Source: Anaspis maculata
Taxonomy: Eukaryota; Arthropoda; Insecta; Coleoptera; Scraptiidae
Direction: 5' to 3'
Length of the DNA stretch: 64,000 nt
Assembly: GCA_949128115.1 (NCBI GenBank)
Contig: OX421961.1
Location: 103,214,363 to 103,278,362, forward strand
A program made the translations under genes and the position numbers. Under the pieces are notes generated by a model. That model searched no databases. It saw nothing but the letters and a program-made list of their open reading frames with translations, and was not told the DNA's origin. How positions within the stretch are numbered: position 1 is the first letter of the stretch; every line of letters starts with the position of its first letter. Below, piece after piece: positions 1-12,435 of this stretch.

Positions 1-808
1 CTCTTGCAAAAGGCTTCCATGGTAGAAAAATACCACCTCTTCCTCTACTTCTAGTGGTGTTAGTTGTTGGATTATCCATGGAAACATATGGTTTGCGAAA
101 CTGGTAGCAAAAAAGTGAAAACTCTTGAGAAGAAAGGACTAAAATCATCGATGTTTATTGCAGTAATGTATTGGTTTTTCTGAAGATTTTGGTTCTGGCG
201 ATGTCATCTCGAAGAAGATGGAAAAGAGAAGAAGGAGGGAAAGATGATACAAGGCAGAAGATGCTTCCGAACTGCAACAGTTCATGCTTTTGCGGGTATA
301 GGATGCCCTCAAACTCAAGCCATTGTAGGAAGTTTGAGGGGCCTTCAGCGCCTTTAGGTAACAGTATTACTTTTCTGTGAGAATTCGCTGATTAATCGGT
401 GCGGTGGTGTGTTTGGATGGAATCGAAGGTTAGTTGCAAGGAAGCAAAATCGAAGGCTGTAGTCAATTAGATATGTACAGGATGTTCACATTGAGATTCC
501 CCCCCCCCCACTAGCTGCTTTTTCCCTGGGACAAGTGCAAAAACAAAAACGGATTCTTGAAGAATTTTCGCTGAATTTTTTTAATTTGTAAATTAAAAAT
601 GTCTAGATCAATGAATTACAGGTTGTCGCAAAAAAATATTTTCTTTGTTACCTGCAGTCAATACAGATGGGGGCAAACAAACAGTCAAAATATTATCATC
701 AATGATCATCAAAGTTTAAAAATATTGAAAATCACAGTCAATACGATTTTGAGAATTTTATCTGGAGAACCTATAATTCTTCCACCAATGAACCCGTAAT
801 TTGAGATA
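1..808. other. non-coding sequence without recognised gene
   Basis: No exon or repeat pair was recognised here. The stretch is AT-rich with one C homopolymer near 500. It probably lies in the second intron of Gsc, because the third Gsc exon was not found to the right of it. The short open frames in it have no recognisable protein content. Confidence 0.4.
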
Positions 809-1852
809 TACAGGGTGGTCCTCGTTTTATGTCATTAAATTTAAGGATCAATAGAAAATGAAAAATGAAGGGGACTTTTTCCAGAAAACATATTTGAGAA
901 ATGCCTAATAACAGAGATACAGCTCTTCAAAGTTAAAAATAAATAATCGTTTTTTTCGCATAACTTTTTAACCGTTCAACCGATTTCATTCAAAATAGAA
1001 CCAAAGGTTTACTGAAGTTATCCCCTGTCGAACAATCATAACAAGTTCCATGAAAAAGTTTCAGGGGCTTAGACATTAGGGGGTGACTCTACTTTTCCCC
1101 CCCTATTTTTCACCACCCTATTTTTGGAAACTGTTTATAATTTTGAATTTTACGTTCAATTTAGAAGAAAAAGTTACTCTTGCAAAATTTTGATTAGAGG
1201 CTTCGTTTAGGAGATATTTGAGTTTGAAACTTTGGAAAACATCCCGAAATCGCCACTTTCGAGAACACAAATTGTTTTTTTCCCGAAAATTTCCCGTGTT
1301 TTGGAAAATATGGTGGTTTATCAACTTAGAAACTCTAGAAAACCTATTTTAGCTGAGAAATCATGAGTTTCTTTGAATTTTAATTTTCAGACCTTTGAAA
1401 GTGGCGATTTCGGGATGTTTCCCAAAGTTTCAAACCCAAATATCTCCTAAACGAAGCCTCTAATCAAAATTTTGAAACAGTGATTTTGTGTTCAAATTGA
1501 ACGTAGAATTTCAAATCATGAACAGTTTCCAAAAATAACTAGGGGGGTGAAAAATAGGGGGAGAAAAGTAGGGTCACCCCCTAATGTCTAAGCCCCTGAA
1601 ACTTTTTTATGGAACATGTTATGATTGTTCGACAGGGGATAATTTCAGTGAACCTTTGGTTCTATTTATAATCAAATAGGTTGAACGGTTCAAAAGTTAT
1701 GCGAAAAAAACGAATATTTATTTCCAACTTTGAAGGGCTGTATCTCTGTTATTAGGCATTTCTCAAATATGTTTTCTGGGAAAAGTCCCCTTCATTTTTT
1801 ATTCTCTATCGATCCTTAAATTTAATGACATAAAAGTCGGACCACTCTGTAT
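809..1852. mobile_element. foldback element with TACAGGGTGG ends
   Basis: The left end TACAGGGTGGTCC is mirrored by GGACCACTCTGTA at the right end. Most of the two arms pair: the stretch around 850-950 with its AAGGGGACTTTTTCC core returns inverted near 1735-1800, and the block around 1085-1300 returns inverted near 1370-1580. No transposase frame is present, so it is non-autonomous. TA-rich flanks suggest a TA-type target, but a target duplication cannot be fixed. Superfamily unassigned. Confidence 0.85.
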
Positions 1853-3499
1853 ATGTTTGTAATTGGGACTGAAGTCTGCACCGATTGAACTGTTTAACAA
1901 ATGTAGGATGTAATAAAAAGACATGAACTTTTTTTGAGACACCTTGTAAACTAAGGCCAGATAATTTTCAAGGTCAAATTTGAAAATTCATCAAAAATCC
2001 TTCATGACTTAGTTTTTTTTTTGAAATTGGTTCAAGGATAAGGCGGCTAGTGGGGGGGGGGGGTCAATCTTAAGGTGAACCTTAATAGTGTGACACCATT
2101 TCAGTTCGTTATCAGTGCAAACCTGGGCAAAGCTGACATTTCCTTAGTTTAAGAAGGAACCTTTTAAAAGTCTACCTATGTCGTGCTAGATTTCCGCTCG
2201 TTAGGAAAACACAGCAAAAGAGATATGATAGAGAGGGATATTTAAATAAGTACGAGAAATGGCAAAACGTAAATCGACGATGAAAGATGGGGCGACGGGA
2301 AGGTCCCCGCAATATAAATAACAGGCAAAGCAGTTTAGTTAGTTTAGCAAATGGAGCGAATGTTTTCACAGTCTTCGTTCACTCACTATAGAGACGCTAT
2401 CGCAGCTCGATTACGGCAGGGAAATAGCCGTGGCAAAAAGGACGTCGCTGATTAACCGTCGGAAAATCTGATGCCGCGATCCTGCGGATATGTGCCGCAC
2501 GAGGGATAGCAGAAAATTCTGTGCACACATAAAAGGAAACGGCGCTCATGACCCAGGGAACGAAAGCTCAATTTTGTTTTCACTGAAAATACGGAAATGG
2601 ACATGCACGCACACAAGGATGACCATTGTCATATTTCAGCGAGTTTGAGCATCCCAGCATTGGAGAATAAAACTAAAGTCGCAGCCGGAGTATGATGCGG
2701 GGAAGGCCTAATGCTAATTGATCCGGCGGAGTTACGCGACGAGAGAGGTAAAAAGGAAGACTTCTACAGGGCTCTCGATACGTCGAATAACGAAAAATAA
2801 AAAAATAAAACGAGAGAAACTCTCGAGGAATGCTTTATTTCTGAATGTATAATATAATCAAATAAAGCTTCGCCTCGCAGATCTTGCACAAAGAAAAAGA
2901 TTCAATCTGACGAATCAAATATGTCTGGCGCGACGCCACCCATGCCTTTCAGCTACGGATTCTAACTTTATCAAATAACTATCTTCTTTCAGATAACATT
3001 TTTCAATTTCGTTAAGCCTTTGCCGCGCTGAAATATACTCATATATATGGTACCTAGAGGTATTTACATGTAACAGGGTAATTCACGTGCGTATGCCTAC
3101 GAGTAGGTATACCTTCTATATAAATTTGAATTTTTCATATGTGCCCCTATTGTGTACCATATTCGCAATGTTTTGTTTTACAAAAAAAAAGTATTTTGCG
3201 AAGCTGGTTTTTTACAAAAAGAATCTGACTCTGTTATGAAATATACCTAATAGAAAACAGTAGGGCAGAGCACACCGCTGGTAAGTATTTCAAAGGGGTT
3301 GCAACTTCAATTCTGAAACAATAAATAGCACATTGTGCTACTGCGATTGTTGTTCTCTTTTATTAGTCTTTAACGTTGCCGATTTACACTGGGGGACAGA
3401 TCGTGTATGACATAGATATGTCATCCGATATGTCTACCGTAAGTGAAGAAGAGATGAAGATGAATATTTTTCTTCTACGTTTTCGACGTGACCAAGTAG
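1853..3499. other. non-repeat intronic stretch, GC-richer island at 2380-2780
   Basis: No gene was recognised. The part from about 2380 to 2780 is more GC-rich and complex than its surroundings and has no inverted partner in the window. It contains a TAATGCTAATTGATCC stretch resembling clustered homeodomain sites. In a probable Gsc intron this could be an enhancer, but that is only a guess from composition. Confidence 0.3.
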
Positions 3500-5045
3500 G
3501 CCAGGCGGTATGTCGGTAAAATCACTACAATCTGGAAAAAAACCCGACCAAAGCTTTTCTGGTGTCAAACTGTTCGTAAGGCAAAACGATGTGAAGTGAT
3601 GTGTTTTATGAAGTTATCTATCTACCACTGAGCTCCGCCCAAAAACGAGTTGTGCTGATTCCTCCACATCTGCGAGAAGGTAAAGGATGCCTCGAAAGCG
3701 CACAAAGACCTATTAAACCTTCGTACTTTTTCGTTATATTTGCCTAGATGCAAACGTACAACTCTTACGCAAACATTGGAAGCATATGTCATCATCTCTG
3801 TGCCAGTCTTACTGTTGAAAAAAAAGATTTTTTTGTGCGGGTCAGATAAATTCATTCAATCGTTTTTTCACACAAGAAAACGATCGAGCAACATGTATTT
3901 TATATGTTTTCTGATAACTCGTATCCATTGAACCCATTTATGGCATTCAAATTTCAATAACAGCATTTTTGAAGATGTTGCCAGCAAAAAAGTGAATAAT
4001 TTTTACCCGCCTGTTCAGTAGCAATTTTTTCAATGTTATCAAACACCGTTTGCGAAAATTTCATAAGGAATGAAAAGCTCAAACTCTTCTCCAACGATAT
4101 CGTGCCTGGCTTAACCGCGGCCCGCACTTGAAAGTCTAAAAAACTGATTTCTTTTCGAGAGGTCCTGTTTCACCCGCGTGCGGCCGTGCCTATTTGATAT
4201 AGACCGGACTGATTACACGAGCTTGGAAATGTACTCTTTTTCAGCTTTAAAACGCGATCATTATTATTAAGACTTTGTACATTGATTTATGAAGAAATTA
4301 TATATTATTTTGGCATTAATGGTCGTGTTTTAAAGCTGGAAGAGAGTACATTTCCAAACTTGTGTAATCAGTCCGGTCTATGTCAAGTAGGCACGGCCGC
4401 ACGCGGCTAAAATAGGACCGCTTGAAAAGAAATCAGTTTCCTACACTTTCAAAAGGTGTGCCGCGGTTAAGCCAGATATAATATCATTAGAAAACAGTTC
4501 CAGCTTGTCATTCCCTATACAATTTTCGAGAACGGTGTTTGATAAAATTGAAAAAACTGCTGCTGAACAGGCGGGTGAAAATTATTCACTTCTTAGCGGG
4601 CAACATCTTCAAAAATGCTGCTATTGAAATTTTAACGCCATAAATGGGTTCAGTGAGTACAAGTTATTAGAAAACATCCAAAATACATGTTGTTCCATCG
4701 TTTTCTTGCGTGGAAAAACAATTAAATGTGATGTATCAGACCTGCACAAAGACATCTTTTTTTTCAACAGTTAGACTGGCACATAGATGATGACAAATGC
4801 TTCCAATGTTAGCGTTAGAGTTGTACGTTTGCACTGAGGCAAATAAAATGGAAAAGTACGGGGGTCTAACAGGTCTTTTTGCACCTTCAAGACATCCTTT
4901 TTCTTTAGGCAGATGTGGAGGAATCAGTTCAACTCGTTTTTGGGCGGAAACTCAGTGGTAGATACCTACTGACCTTACGAAGATTTTGACACCATAAAAG
5001 CTCTGGTCGGAATTTTTTCTATCCAGAATGACCTACCGCCTGGTC
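3500..5045. mobile_element. 1.55 kb foldback element, CCAGGCGGTA ends
   Basis: The outer arms begin CCAGGCGGTA and end TACCGCCTGG. The left-arm sequence at 3540-4250 returns inverted at 4330-5040, including the CTCCGCCCAAAAACGAG block (inverted near 4930) and the GGCACGGCCG block (4185 and 4390). The spacer at about 4255-4330 is very short, so the element is almost a pure palindrome. Part of its left arm recurs at 60739-61215, which shows it is a dispersed family. No coding capacity is visible. Confidence 0.88.
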
Positions 5046-5453
5046 TAAAGACCAAAGCTCCAAAATTACCAGAAACACAGCCTTCCTTGAGTAAGATATA
5101 TAAAGGAATGGTTATTAGTCGAGGAGCTCAAGTAATCCAGTGAGATTTTGAATGAAGGAGTATAGTGACTATGTGGAATACATTGCTTTAGATGGCAAGC
5201 AATGCACACCTCACCGGGTGTTTCGCTTGAATTTCATGCAGGGGATGTATACAGGGTGAAACAGAAACAATAGATGAAAATTCGTAGCTCCAGACTGGGA
5301 AACAAAACTCATGTCCACATACCGCATACTGAATTTCAAGTCAATCGGATTAACGTTGCGGCTGTTATCGTGGAAGATTACAGACACAGACACACACCAG
5401 GCAGCTCCGTAATCTACTCTAAGAAACTTCAAACTTTGCCATTTAATTATTAA

Positions 5454-5690
5454 CCGTGGGTTCCACCAAAATATTTAACCAGCTGATACCTAACTCGAGA
5501 TTTATTTTGATGGATTCTGGCCAAACGATCAATGTAAATTCAGGTTTCATGCTGAGTAATTAAGTAAAGGGTGGTATACTTGCGATTTAACGTATTTTAC
5601 AAAATGAATCTACCAACATTGACCAGAAAAAAATCCGTTTAATCTCGGTTTAGCTTAAACCGCTCTTAAATTTTTTGGTGGAACCCGTGG
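5454..5690. mobile_element. MITE, GGGTTCCACC inverted ends, copy 1
   Basis: The terminal inverted repeat GGGTTCCACCAAAATATTTAA at the left is mirrored by TTAAATTTTTTGGTGGAACCC at the right. Total length is about 235 bases, with no coding content. A second, shorter copy is at 51962-52110. Confidence 0.8.
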
Positions 5691-5910
5691 TCAATGTCTA
5701 TCCGATGGATTGGAACCAAATGTGATAGGAAGCAACAAAATAAAAGAACCAATATGGTGGAGGCACCAAAATGGGCTTCATCTGGTAATAAGAAACTGGC
5801 TGTAGCTCGTTTGTTTTTCAACGGATTTCAACATCTGGAACGTCATTTTGTGGACAAAAAAATTCTCTTCTTATTTCATACCTGAATTTACAAATTTACA
5901 AATCTAACTA

Positions 5911-6630
5911 TCAAGGGCGTTGTATGTAATATCAACAGTAATATCACAAGTGCTTAGATTTTCACGATAATTTTGGCCTAGCGATCGTGAGTGCTGGTTG
6001 TAGCGATAAATGCCCGACTCCCTTGTCCTTGTCCCTATCTTGGGACAACTAGCCCGAGGGAAACGCTTGGCCAAAATTATCTGGGAAAATATCGAGCACG
6101 AGTGATATTTTGGCGATTATTACAAAAAAAAGTCCGAAGTGACAGCTGTCAGATTTTGTTGTTTACATCAATTTTATTCCATTGCTATTGACAGTGGGAT
6201 TCAGATAAGTGAATATCATCTTTGTAGGTCTATTAATCAAGGGCGTTGTGTGTAAATCAACAGTAATATCACAAGTGCTTAGATTTTCACGATAATTTTG
6301 GTCAGGCGATCGCGAGTGCTGATTGTAGCGATAAATGTCCGACTCCGTAGGAGGAGGGCATTTATCCAGGGACAATCAGCCTAAGGGAAATGCCTGACCA
6401 AAATTATTTGGGAAAATCTCGAGCACGAGTGATATTTTGAAAATTATTGCAAAAAAGAAGTCCGAAGTGACAGCTGTCAGATTACTGCTGTCAGCTGTCA
6501 GCTGTCAGTTTACATCAATTTTATGCCGTTGCCATTGACAGTGGGATTTAGATAAGTGAATATTATCCTTGTAGGTATAATAATCAAGAGCGTTGTATGT
6601 AATAATCAAAATAATATACTAAATGTTCAA
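5911..6630 (+). repeat. tandem repeat, two units of ~330 bases plus a partial third
   Basis: Units begin TCAAGGGCGTTGT at 5911 and 6237, and a degenerate start TCAAGAGCGTTGT lies at 6584. The first unit is 326 bases and the second 347. The second is longer at least partly because a CAGCTGTCAG segment is repeated near 6470-6510. Both carry an inner inverted pair ATAATTTTGG / CCAAAATTAT. An inverted copy at 22783-23050 begins at a different point of the unit. Confidence 0.82.
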
Positions 6631-7022
6631 GTTCTCTTGTGTTTTACCCTATTTCCCACAAATGTTAATTTTCCAAGCAAAACCTTCAAAAGCATAAAGT
6701 GGGGCATCCACCTGGTGATTTGTACCGCTCCACTTCCTACAGTTCACCGTATATAATATTTTCCTTTTTTTTTTGTTGTTTTACCCTGTATAAATCCGCT
6801 GCAAGAAATTCAAGCAAAACACCCGGTGAGGTGTGATTGCTGCCCATTCAGGGAAGAAGAATCCACCTATCTATCAAGGGACTGAATTTCACAACTTATT
6901 CATGGTCAAATTTCACAGAGAAATTCAAGGGTTGACGTTCAAGAGTTTTCAGTCATTCTTGTAGGTATGCATGGGGTACTTTACATCACGAGCTTTTTAT
7001 GCAATTGATGAAATTGTATTGG

Positions 7023-7556
7023 ACATGTCTAGAGAGCGGATTTATATGCGGTAAAAAAGTCCAAAATATGCAGTTTATATGCGCTTAAAAAGTATCAAAA
7101 TATGTGGTAAAAATGTTCAAATAGAGCAATATATGCGAGTAAATATGTGATATCAGCTGCAAGAATAGTGAAAAATACAACATTTACATGTAAAACCAAC
7201 CAACCAACTTTGACCCTCAAAGTGAAAAAAAAAATTCCTCGAAAATTTTGAATTTTTTTTTCCTTGGAATCAAATTATCATGATTTTTTCGCGAATATAG
7301 AATATAAAATGGCCAAAATAGTGACAAATATCCAGTTATGTGCAAAAATATGGACTGAATATGCGGCTATATGCGATTATATGGACTATCAATTTGTATG
7401 CGGTAAAAAGTCAAAATAATAAATTATATGCAAAATAAAACTTGGAATTCAGGTTCCTTATATTTAGATGGAAACGTCAAGCTGCAAGTCGACAGTTGCA
7501 TCCAACTTAGCGAATAGAACATGTAAAAAATTATAAATCCGCTCTCTAGACATGTC
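7023..7556. mobile_element. MITE with ACATGTCTAGAGAGCGGATT ends
   Basis: The left end ACATGTCTAGAGAGCGGATT is mirrored by AATCCGCTCTCTAGACATGT at the right. The 534-base interior carries several degenerate repeats of a TATATGCGGTAAAAA motif close to both ends. No open frame of note. Confidence 0.85.
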
Positions 7557-9847
7557 TTATGCTCAGTTTGTGTTTTTCAAGGATGCATATTTATGGGACA
7601 TTTGCTCTATATTGTTTGGTTTTGTCTCATCGTACATTATTTTGAACACTTGTTATTTATTCCCTTATTGTCGACTTTTGTGCTTTCATTTGTTCATTTT
7701 TTTATTTATTTCGTTTCTTGAAGAGCGCCCTGAGGTTCAGGCAGGAAATGATTTTTGAGTTTTTCTTGCTGACCATTTTCTTTTCTTCTCTTTTTTGTGG
7801 CGTAACCTACTGTAAATTCAATTCTGTAAACTGTTCAATGAAGACTAAACTTTGATTTAACACTTTATTTCACAAAATATCTTCTGTTGGATATAATTTT
7901 GTAATTGTACACCATTTTGGTTTAAACAATAAACATTCTATTCCATTTATTCTACTCTTATTTATTTGTATAGGTATCTTTATATGACAATTCTACTGGC
8001 AAATTTGGCTGTGAATCCGGCTGTATTACAAAGACGAATACATATTTATACATACATTGTAAATGTCGAGTTTCGAAAAAGCTTCATAGTCAAGTAAGGA
8101 CTCTTACCTAACGGTTACTTTTTCTGGAATTTTGGTTCATCACTCAACATCAATTCTGAGACACCCTGTACAATACAGTACACGTATAAGCTTGAGTCTT
8201 GACACCTTCGGCATAATCTTCGGCAAGTTGCAAAATAGCTTTCGCTTCATCCCGCAGGAGCGTTCATAATCATAACTCACCCCCCCCATTCTATAACTAA
8301 TGGCACACCCAGGAGTGTCGCGCATCAAGGATCGGTATAATAAATAATACCAATTTGCTCGCCTACTTGAATATCAAAGACTTATTTAAGTCAGTTTTAT
8401 ATAATAATAAGCCTTGTTGTCTACTTTGTTCGCGTCACCTGCCCTTTGATCCGACGCTGCGAGGCGAGACGCCTGTCGACCAGCTCATTTAGAACTAATT
8501 CCAATTTATCCATTCTCGTTATACCTACCTGTGCGTCGTTATAAACGTATGATATGATGTTTGAGCTGCGACTATTCTTCCGGAAATGGCGTTGCTCGTC
8601 GGCCTGTTATGCCGCGTTACAAACTCAGTTGTTATGTTCAACTTCGACTGATAAATTTACGTCTCAAAGCTCGAAACGCATACCCAGCGACACACCAGGA
8701 AATACACATCCAGTTCCATCAGACGACTGGGTAGGGGGAGGGGGTTATTCATTTCAATTCTCAATATGACAGAAAGCTCAAACGTCACTATCTTGAGTCT
8801 AATCTTAATCTTATTGCAAGTTCTGCCAAAGATATTGTCTTGAGGCTGTATTTGCAGGGTATCAATATTTCTCCCTCAAAAATGAAGCTATAGAGAGAGA
8901 TTTTGATGGGGTTCCATTAAATGTTTGTTCGCTTCGCCTTGTTTCCGTCTGAATTACCCCACATTTTTTTAGAAGCCGAATAGCCCTAAAACACTGGAAA
9001 AGTTTAAAAAAAATCGCTTGGACATTTTCTGACAATAAGTGAAAAAATTATTAACTGTTTTATGATTTTAAGAGACACGTAGAAAATTGAATACATGGCG
9101 GGTTTTTCGAAAAAGTTGTCAACAAAAAAAATATTTTTATACGTAATTGAAAAGACGCTATGTATTACATTTTCTAACACTCCAGTACACCGTATAAAAA
9201 AAATCGGGTTTCCATCTTCATTTTTGAAGGAGAAATATCAAAGATATATTTTTACCCTGCTGGGAATACAGCCTTAAGTCGCATGACGAAATTCTTGATC
9301 AGCATTATTTTCTTCTCGTCGTAAATAACTGATGAGGAAATTTCCTCGGTCAACCATGAGTAGGTATATACTTACGAGTACTTGCGATACGTTCTTTCTT
9401 GATGGTAAAACTCTTGCTCTATTCTTTTTTTGTGCGTCTACTTTTTTTTATCTGATTGAAAAAGTCTCCTTTTAACTGAGCACTCAGTGATCTAGTTTTG
9501 TATGACTGTTCGTTTTTGTTCTTCAGATTCTTCCACAGGCGCTCGGCTACATGGAATTATAACCTATTAAAAAATCTGTTTTTGTTCGAAATGCTTCGCA
9601 AAATGGTTGCCGACATTTTAGGAGGCACTCAATATACTTTCAGCGCATTTACTTCATTCCCAAACAAACCTTCCTCGTGCCCTCGTCTTTGGATTTCTGA
9701 CTCGTGCCTTGTCCTCATCCTTTCCACTATTTGCGTCTTATTACTGTGTTTCCGTTATTGGTTTGTTATAGATCCGCTCTGTTGTGCTGAGTTTGATAGT
9801 CCTTCCCATTTCACCTACCCTCTGCCCTCTGCTATAGTATACTATAC
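7557..9847. other. non-coding sequence without recognised gene
   Basis: I found no exon or clear repeat pair. A GC-richer island lies at about 8400-8700. A fragment reading ACACCCTGTACA near 8161 may be a decayed end of a TACAGGGTG element. Open frames here, including one of 126 codons starting at 9498, show no recognisable domain. Confidence 0.35.
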
Positions 9848-9990
9848 ATCATATATCTATCTATCTATCTATCGTTGAAAAACAAATCCACCTGGCTGGA
9901 GTGACTCGAACGACATTTGAACGTACAACCAACGACCTCCGTATTTCGAATCAGATAGATGCAACCTACTGATCTACCGACCAGCTTGGA
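9848..9990 (-). mobile_element. possible tRNA-derived SINE with (GATA)n tail
   Basis: On the minus strand from about 9990 there is a stretch reading TAGATCAGTAGG, two changes from a common tRNA A-box, followed about 50-70 bases later by GTTCAAATG and GTTCGAGTC, both like a B-box. After it come a T-rich run and a (GATA)n tract at 9850-9875. This order (tRNA-like head, short body, simple-repeat tail) is that of a SINE. It does not fold as a good tRNA, so it is not called a tRNA gene. Confidence 0.3.
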
Positions 9991-10072
9991 TCGTTGAAAT
10001 TATTGAACATTGCCCTACCTATTTCCGTAAATTGCACCTAGGAATGCATAACTCAATTATTTTGACTGAAGA

Positions 10073-10100
10073 TCTTCTTCTTCTTCTTCTTCTTCTTCTA
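10073..10100. repeat. (TTC)n microsatellite
   Basis: About eight consecutive TTC units followed by TAC TTC. A simple sequence repeat. Confidence 0.9.
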
Positions 10101-12435
10101 CTTCCCTTCTTCTTTGGTTATTTTATTCCATAAATTGAACTCAATAAATGTTATTGTTGTAAAATATAGAAGCGATTTCAGGTGTCTCACGAAATCACGG
10201 AGAGTATTTTGTGATCTATCCTATAATCTAGATCGTATCTTGTTCTTATTTTTCTATACAAATATATTTGATGTTCTCGAAATATGCTGAAAATATGCTC
10301 ATGCTCTATACTATTGACTGATCCAAAAATGCGCATCTGTGTGAGGACCAGAGAAAAACTTAGCGAGATCTACCTACAAAGCTCGGCTTAGGAGGAAACA
10401 CTCTTGTGATCCGCTGGCGGATCATTTATGCCGCCTAGCGCCTAGCCGTGTTAAATATTAAATTAACCCCACAAAAATGCCTTCCTATTAAAACTGTGAC
10501 AAAAGTAGAACTAAAAGCCTCTTATGTATAATGAGTATTACCTGTGCACACATCCACCTAGTAATGAGATTCTGTTGCATGGGCCGCTGGATAATGTGTC
10601 AGGATATAACGAAACTCAATTATTCTAATTCACATTTAAGCCCTCCGCTGACAATTAGGAAATGGATTTTATGAGGCACTTGCATATTATACTCTGATGC
10701 TCTATACCTACAATGAGTCGTCGCGACGCGCCTGATGGGTGTTTCAACAATCACAATGATGACACTACGCCATCTCACTTTGATCCCCAACACAGGTATT
10801 ATATTAATTACCTTTGATAAATCCCAGCCCCGCTATGCACGACATCAACCGAGAAGATCAATGCGTGTACCAGGTCTGAAGCTCTAATAGTGGCTTTTTC
10901 CCATTTAGGAGCTTTCACGTGAACACGGTTATTCTTTTTTCAAAGTTTCCTAATTTTTTCTTATGCGTACTCACACGCGAAGCTTTGGAATAATAACACG
11001 GACAACCGTTGAAATTTTCCTGCAGGCGGTGGTTGCTGCAGGGGCTTTGCGAGCTTCTATAGCATATAGATATATGCGACGGAGTGCTTAATAAGTTCTG
11101 CTTGTCAACTTGGTCGATTTTCTTATTAAATTACACAAAAAAGCTGTTTGCTTATTTTGAAATCCCAGAATGGAGCTTAATTTGCGTGCAGAGAGCAGGG
11201 CTTCCCGCACATAAAGCCGTGATAATAGGGAAGCTTTTACTCAACTCCGGGGTTTTATTGCTTTCTCCTGACCTTACCGACCCCGCGCGCTTGCATTCTT
11301 ATGTAAATAAAACGGTTTTCTTGTATGGCATCGCATGTTCCCCCTACATACAATCTACCGAAATAAAATAATTGAGTCGACGACCATAATATTGCCTCGC
11401 TGGACCGTCGAAACCTTTTCGGGAAAATTTCAAGTGAACGCGGGCAGATATTATTCTCTTGTCGCGTTTATTAACTTTTTTCGTGAGATTTGCTTTGATC
11501 TTTTAATCGCTTTTTAAAAATTTCATATTACTTACATAATACGCCCAGCATATACCTACCTAATAAAGTAAAAAACTTTGACTAGAGGCAAGGTTGGAAC
11601 TAGGCGTGAATAAGTTTATAGCTAGGTATTTTTTCATCAACTATTTTTTATCATTATTGTTGGTTTTTGTATGTTACATTAATTTGTAAAATGTACTTGG
11701 AGGTACATTATAGATACTTATTGAGTAAATCTTTTCCAAGAAAACATATTCAAAGAACCAAACCATGTATTTCTAGCTTATGCGTCGTCGCACTTGAAAA
11801 ACCCACCCTGTGCTTAGTGCCTGGTAGCTTCGTATACCTAGGTATCGAATTAAGCAGACTACATTATGTAAACTAATATGTCGATTTCAAACACAAAATT
11901 TGCCCACGGTAAATATTTAAACCGCCATGTAAACAAGCTACCGATTTTATTTTGTTAAACAATTCCACTTGAATTCTCAAGCTTTCGACATAGGTATAGC
12001 TCAACATCTCTCTGGGTCTTTTTTTCGACATACCGTTGTCCTTTATCAACTCACGAATAAGGCATGCCGTTAAGCATTTTGGGTGGCTCCTCGATGTGTC
12101 AGCAACTTTACGTTGACGACACATCGGGGCTCTCAAGAGGCCTCCTCTCTAATTCTTGCCTTCACCATACATTAACTACTTCTTTACGCATTGTCGCCAA
12201 TACCAACAACAGGTCTTATAGTGTTTAATCAAGAGTTTTAGTCCTTAAGTAGATAATAATGGCCCCGAGATATTTTGCTGTCATTTGAATTATTTTACAA
12301 TTCTAATGGGCACAGCAGCATCATATAGGTACAGGAGTCGTGCGTGGATTACGGTAAGCATTCTAGCCTGCGGCTTACATTTAACGCAAAGAGCTTGAAA
12401 TTTTTGTTGAATCCAAGAATTATGTATACCTATAG
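10101..12435. other. non-coding unique sequence
   Basis: No gene, inverted repeat or recognisable dispersed repeat was found in this stretch. Composition is a little less AT-rich than the foldback elements around it. Open frames of 60-95 codons near 11084-12136 have no recognisable protein features. Given the gene layout it should lie in the second Gsc intron. Confidence 0.35.

Larger units (their letters stand above)
5192..6846. mobile_element. foldback with short arms holding a MITE and a tandem array
   Basis: The left arm around 5200-5260 (CACACCTCACCGGGTGTTT, then TACAGGGTGAAAC) returns inverted at 6780-6846 (AAACACCCGGTGAGGTGTG preceded by ACCCTGTA). Arms are only about 80 bases. The interior holds the GGGTTCCACC MITE at 5454-5690 and the tandem units at 5911-6630, so these were probably gathered by later insertion. 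Confidence 0.7.

Noticed and set aside
9498..9878. Plus-strand open frame of 126 codons
   Set aside because: No recognisable domain; it runs into a (TATC)n microsatellite, with no splice or homology support.
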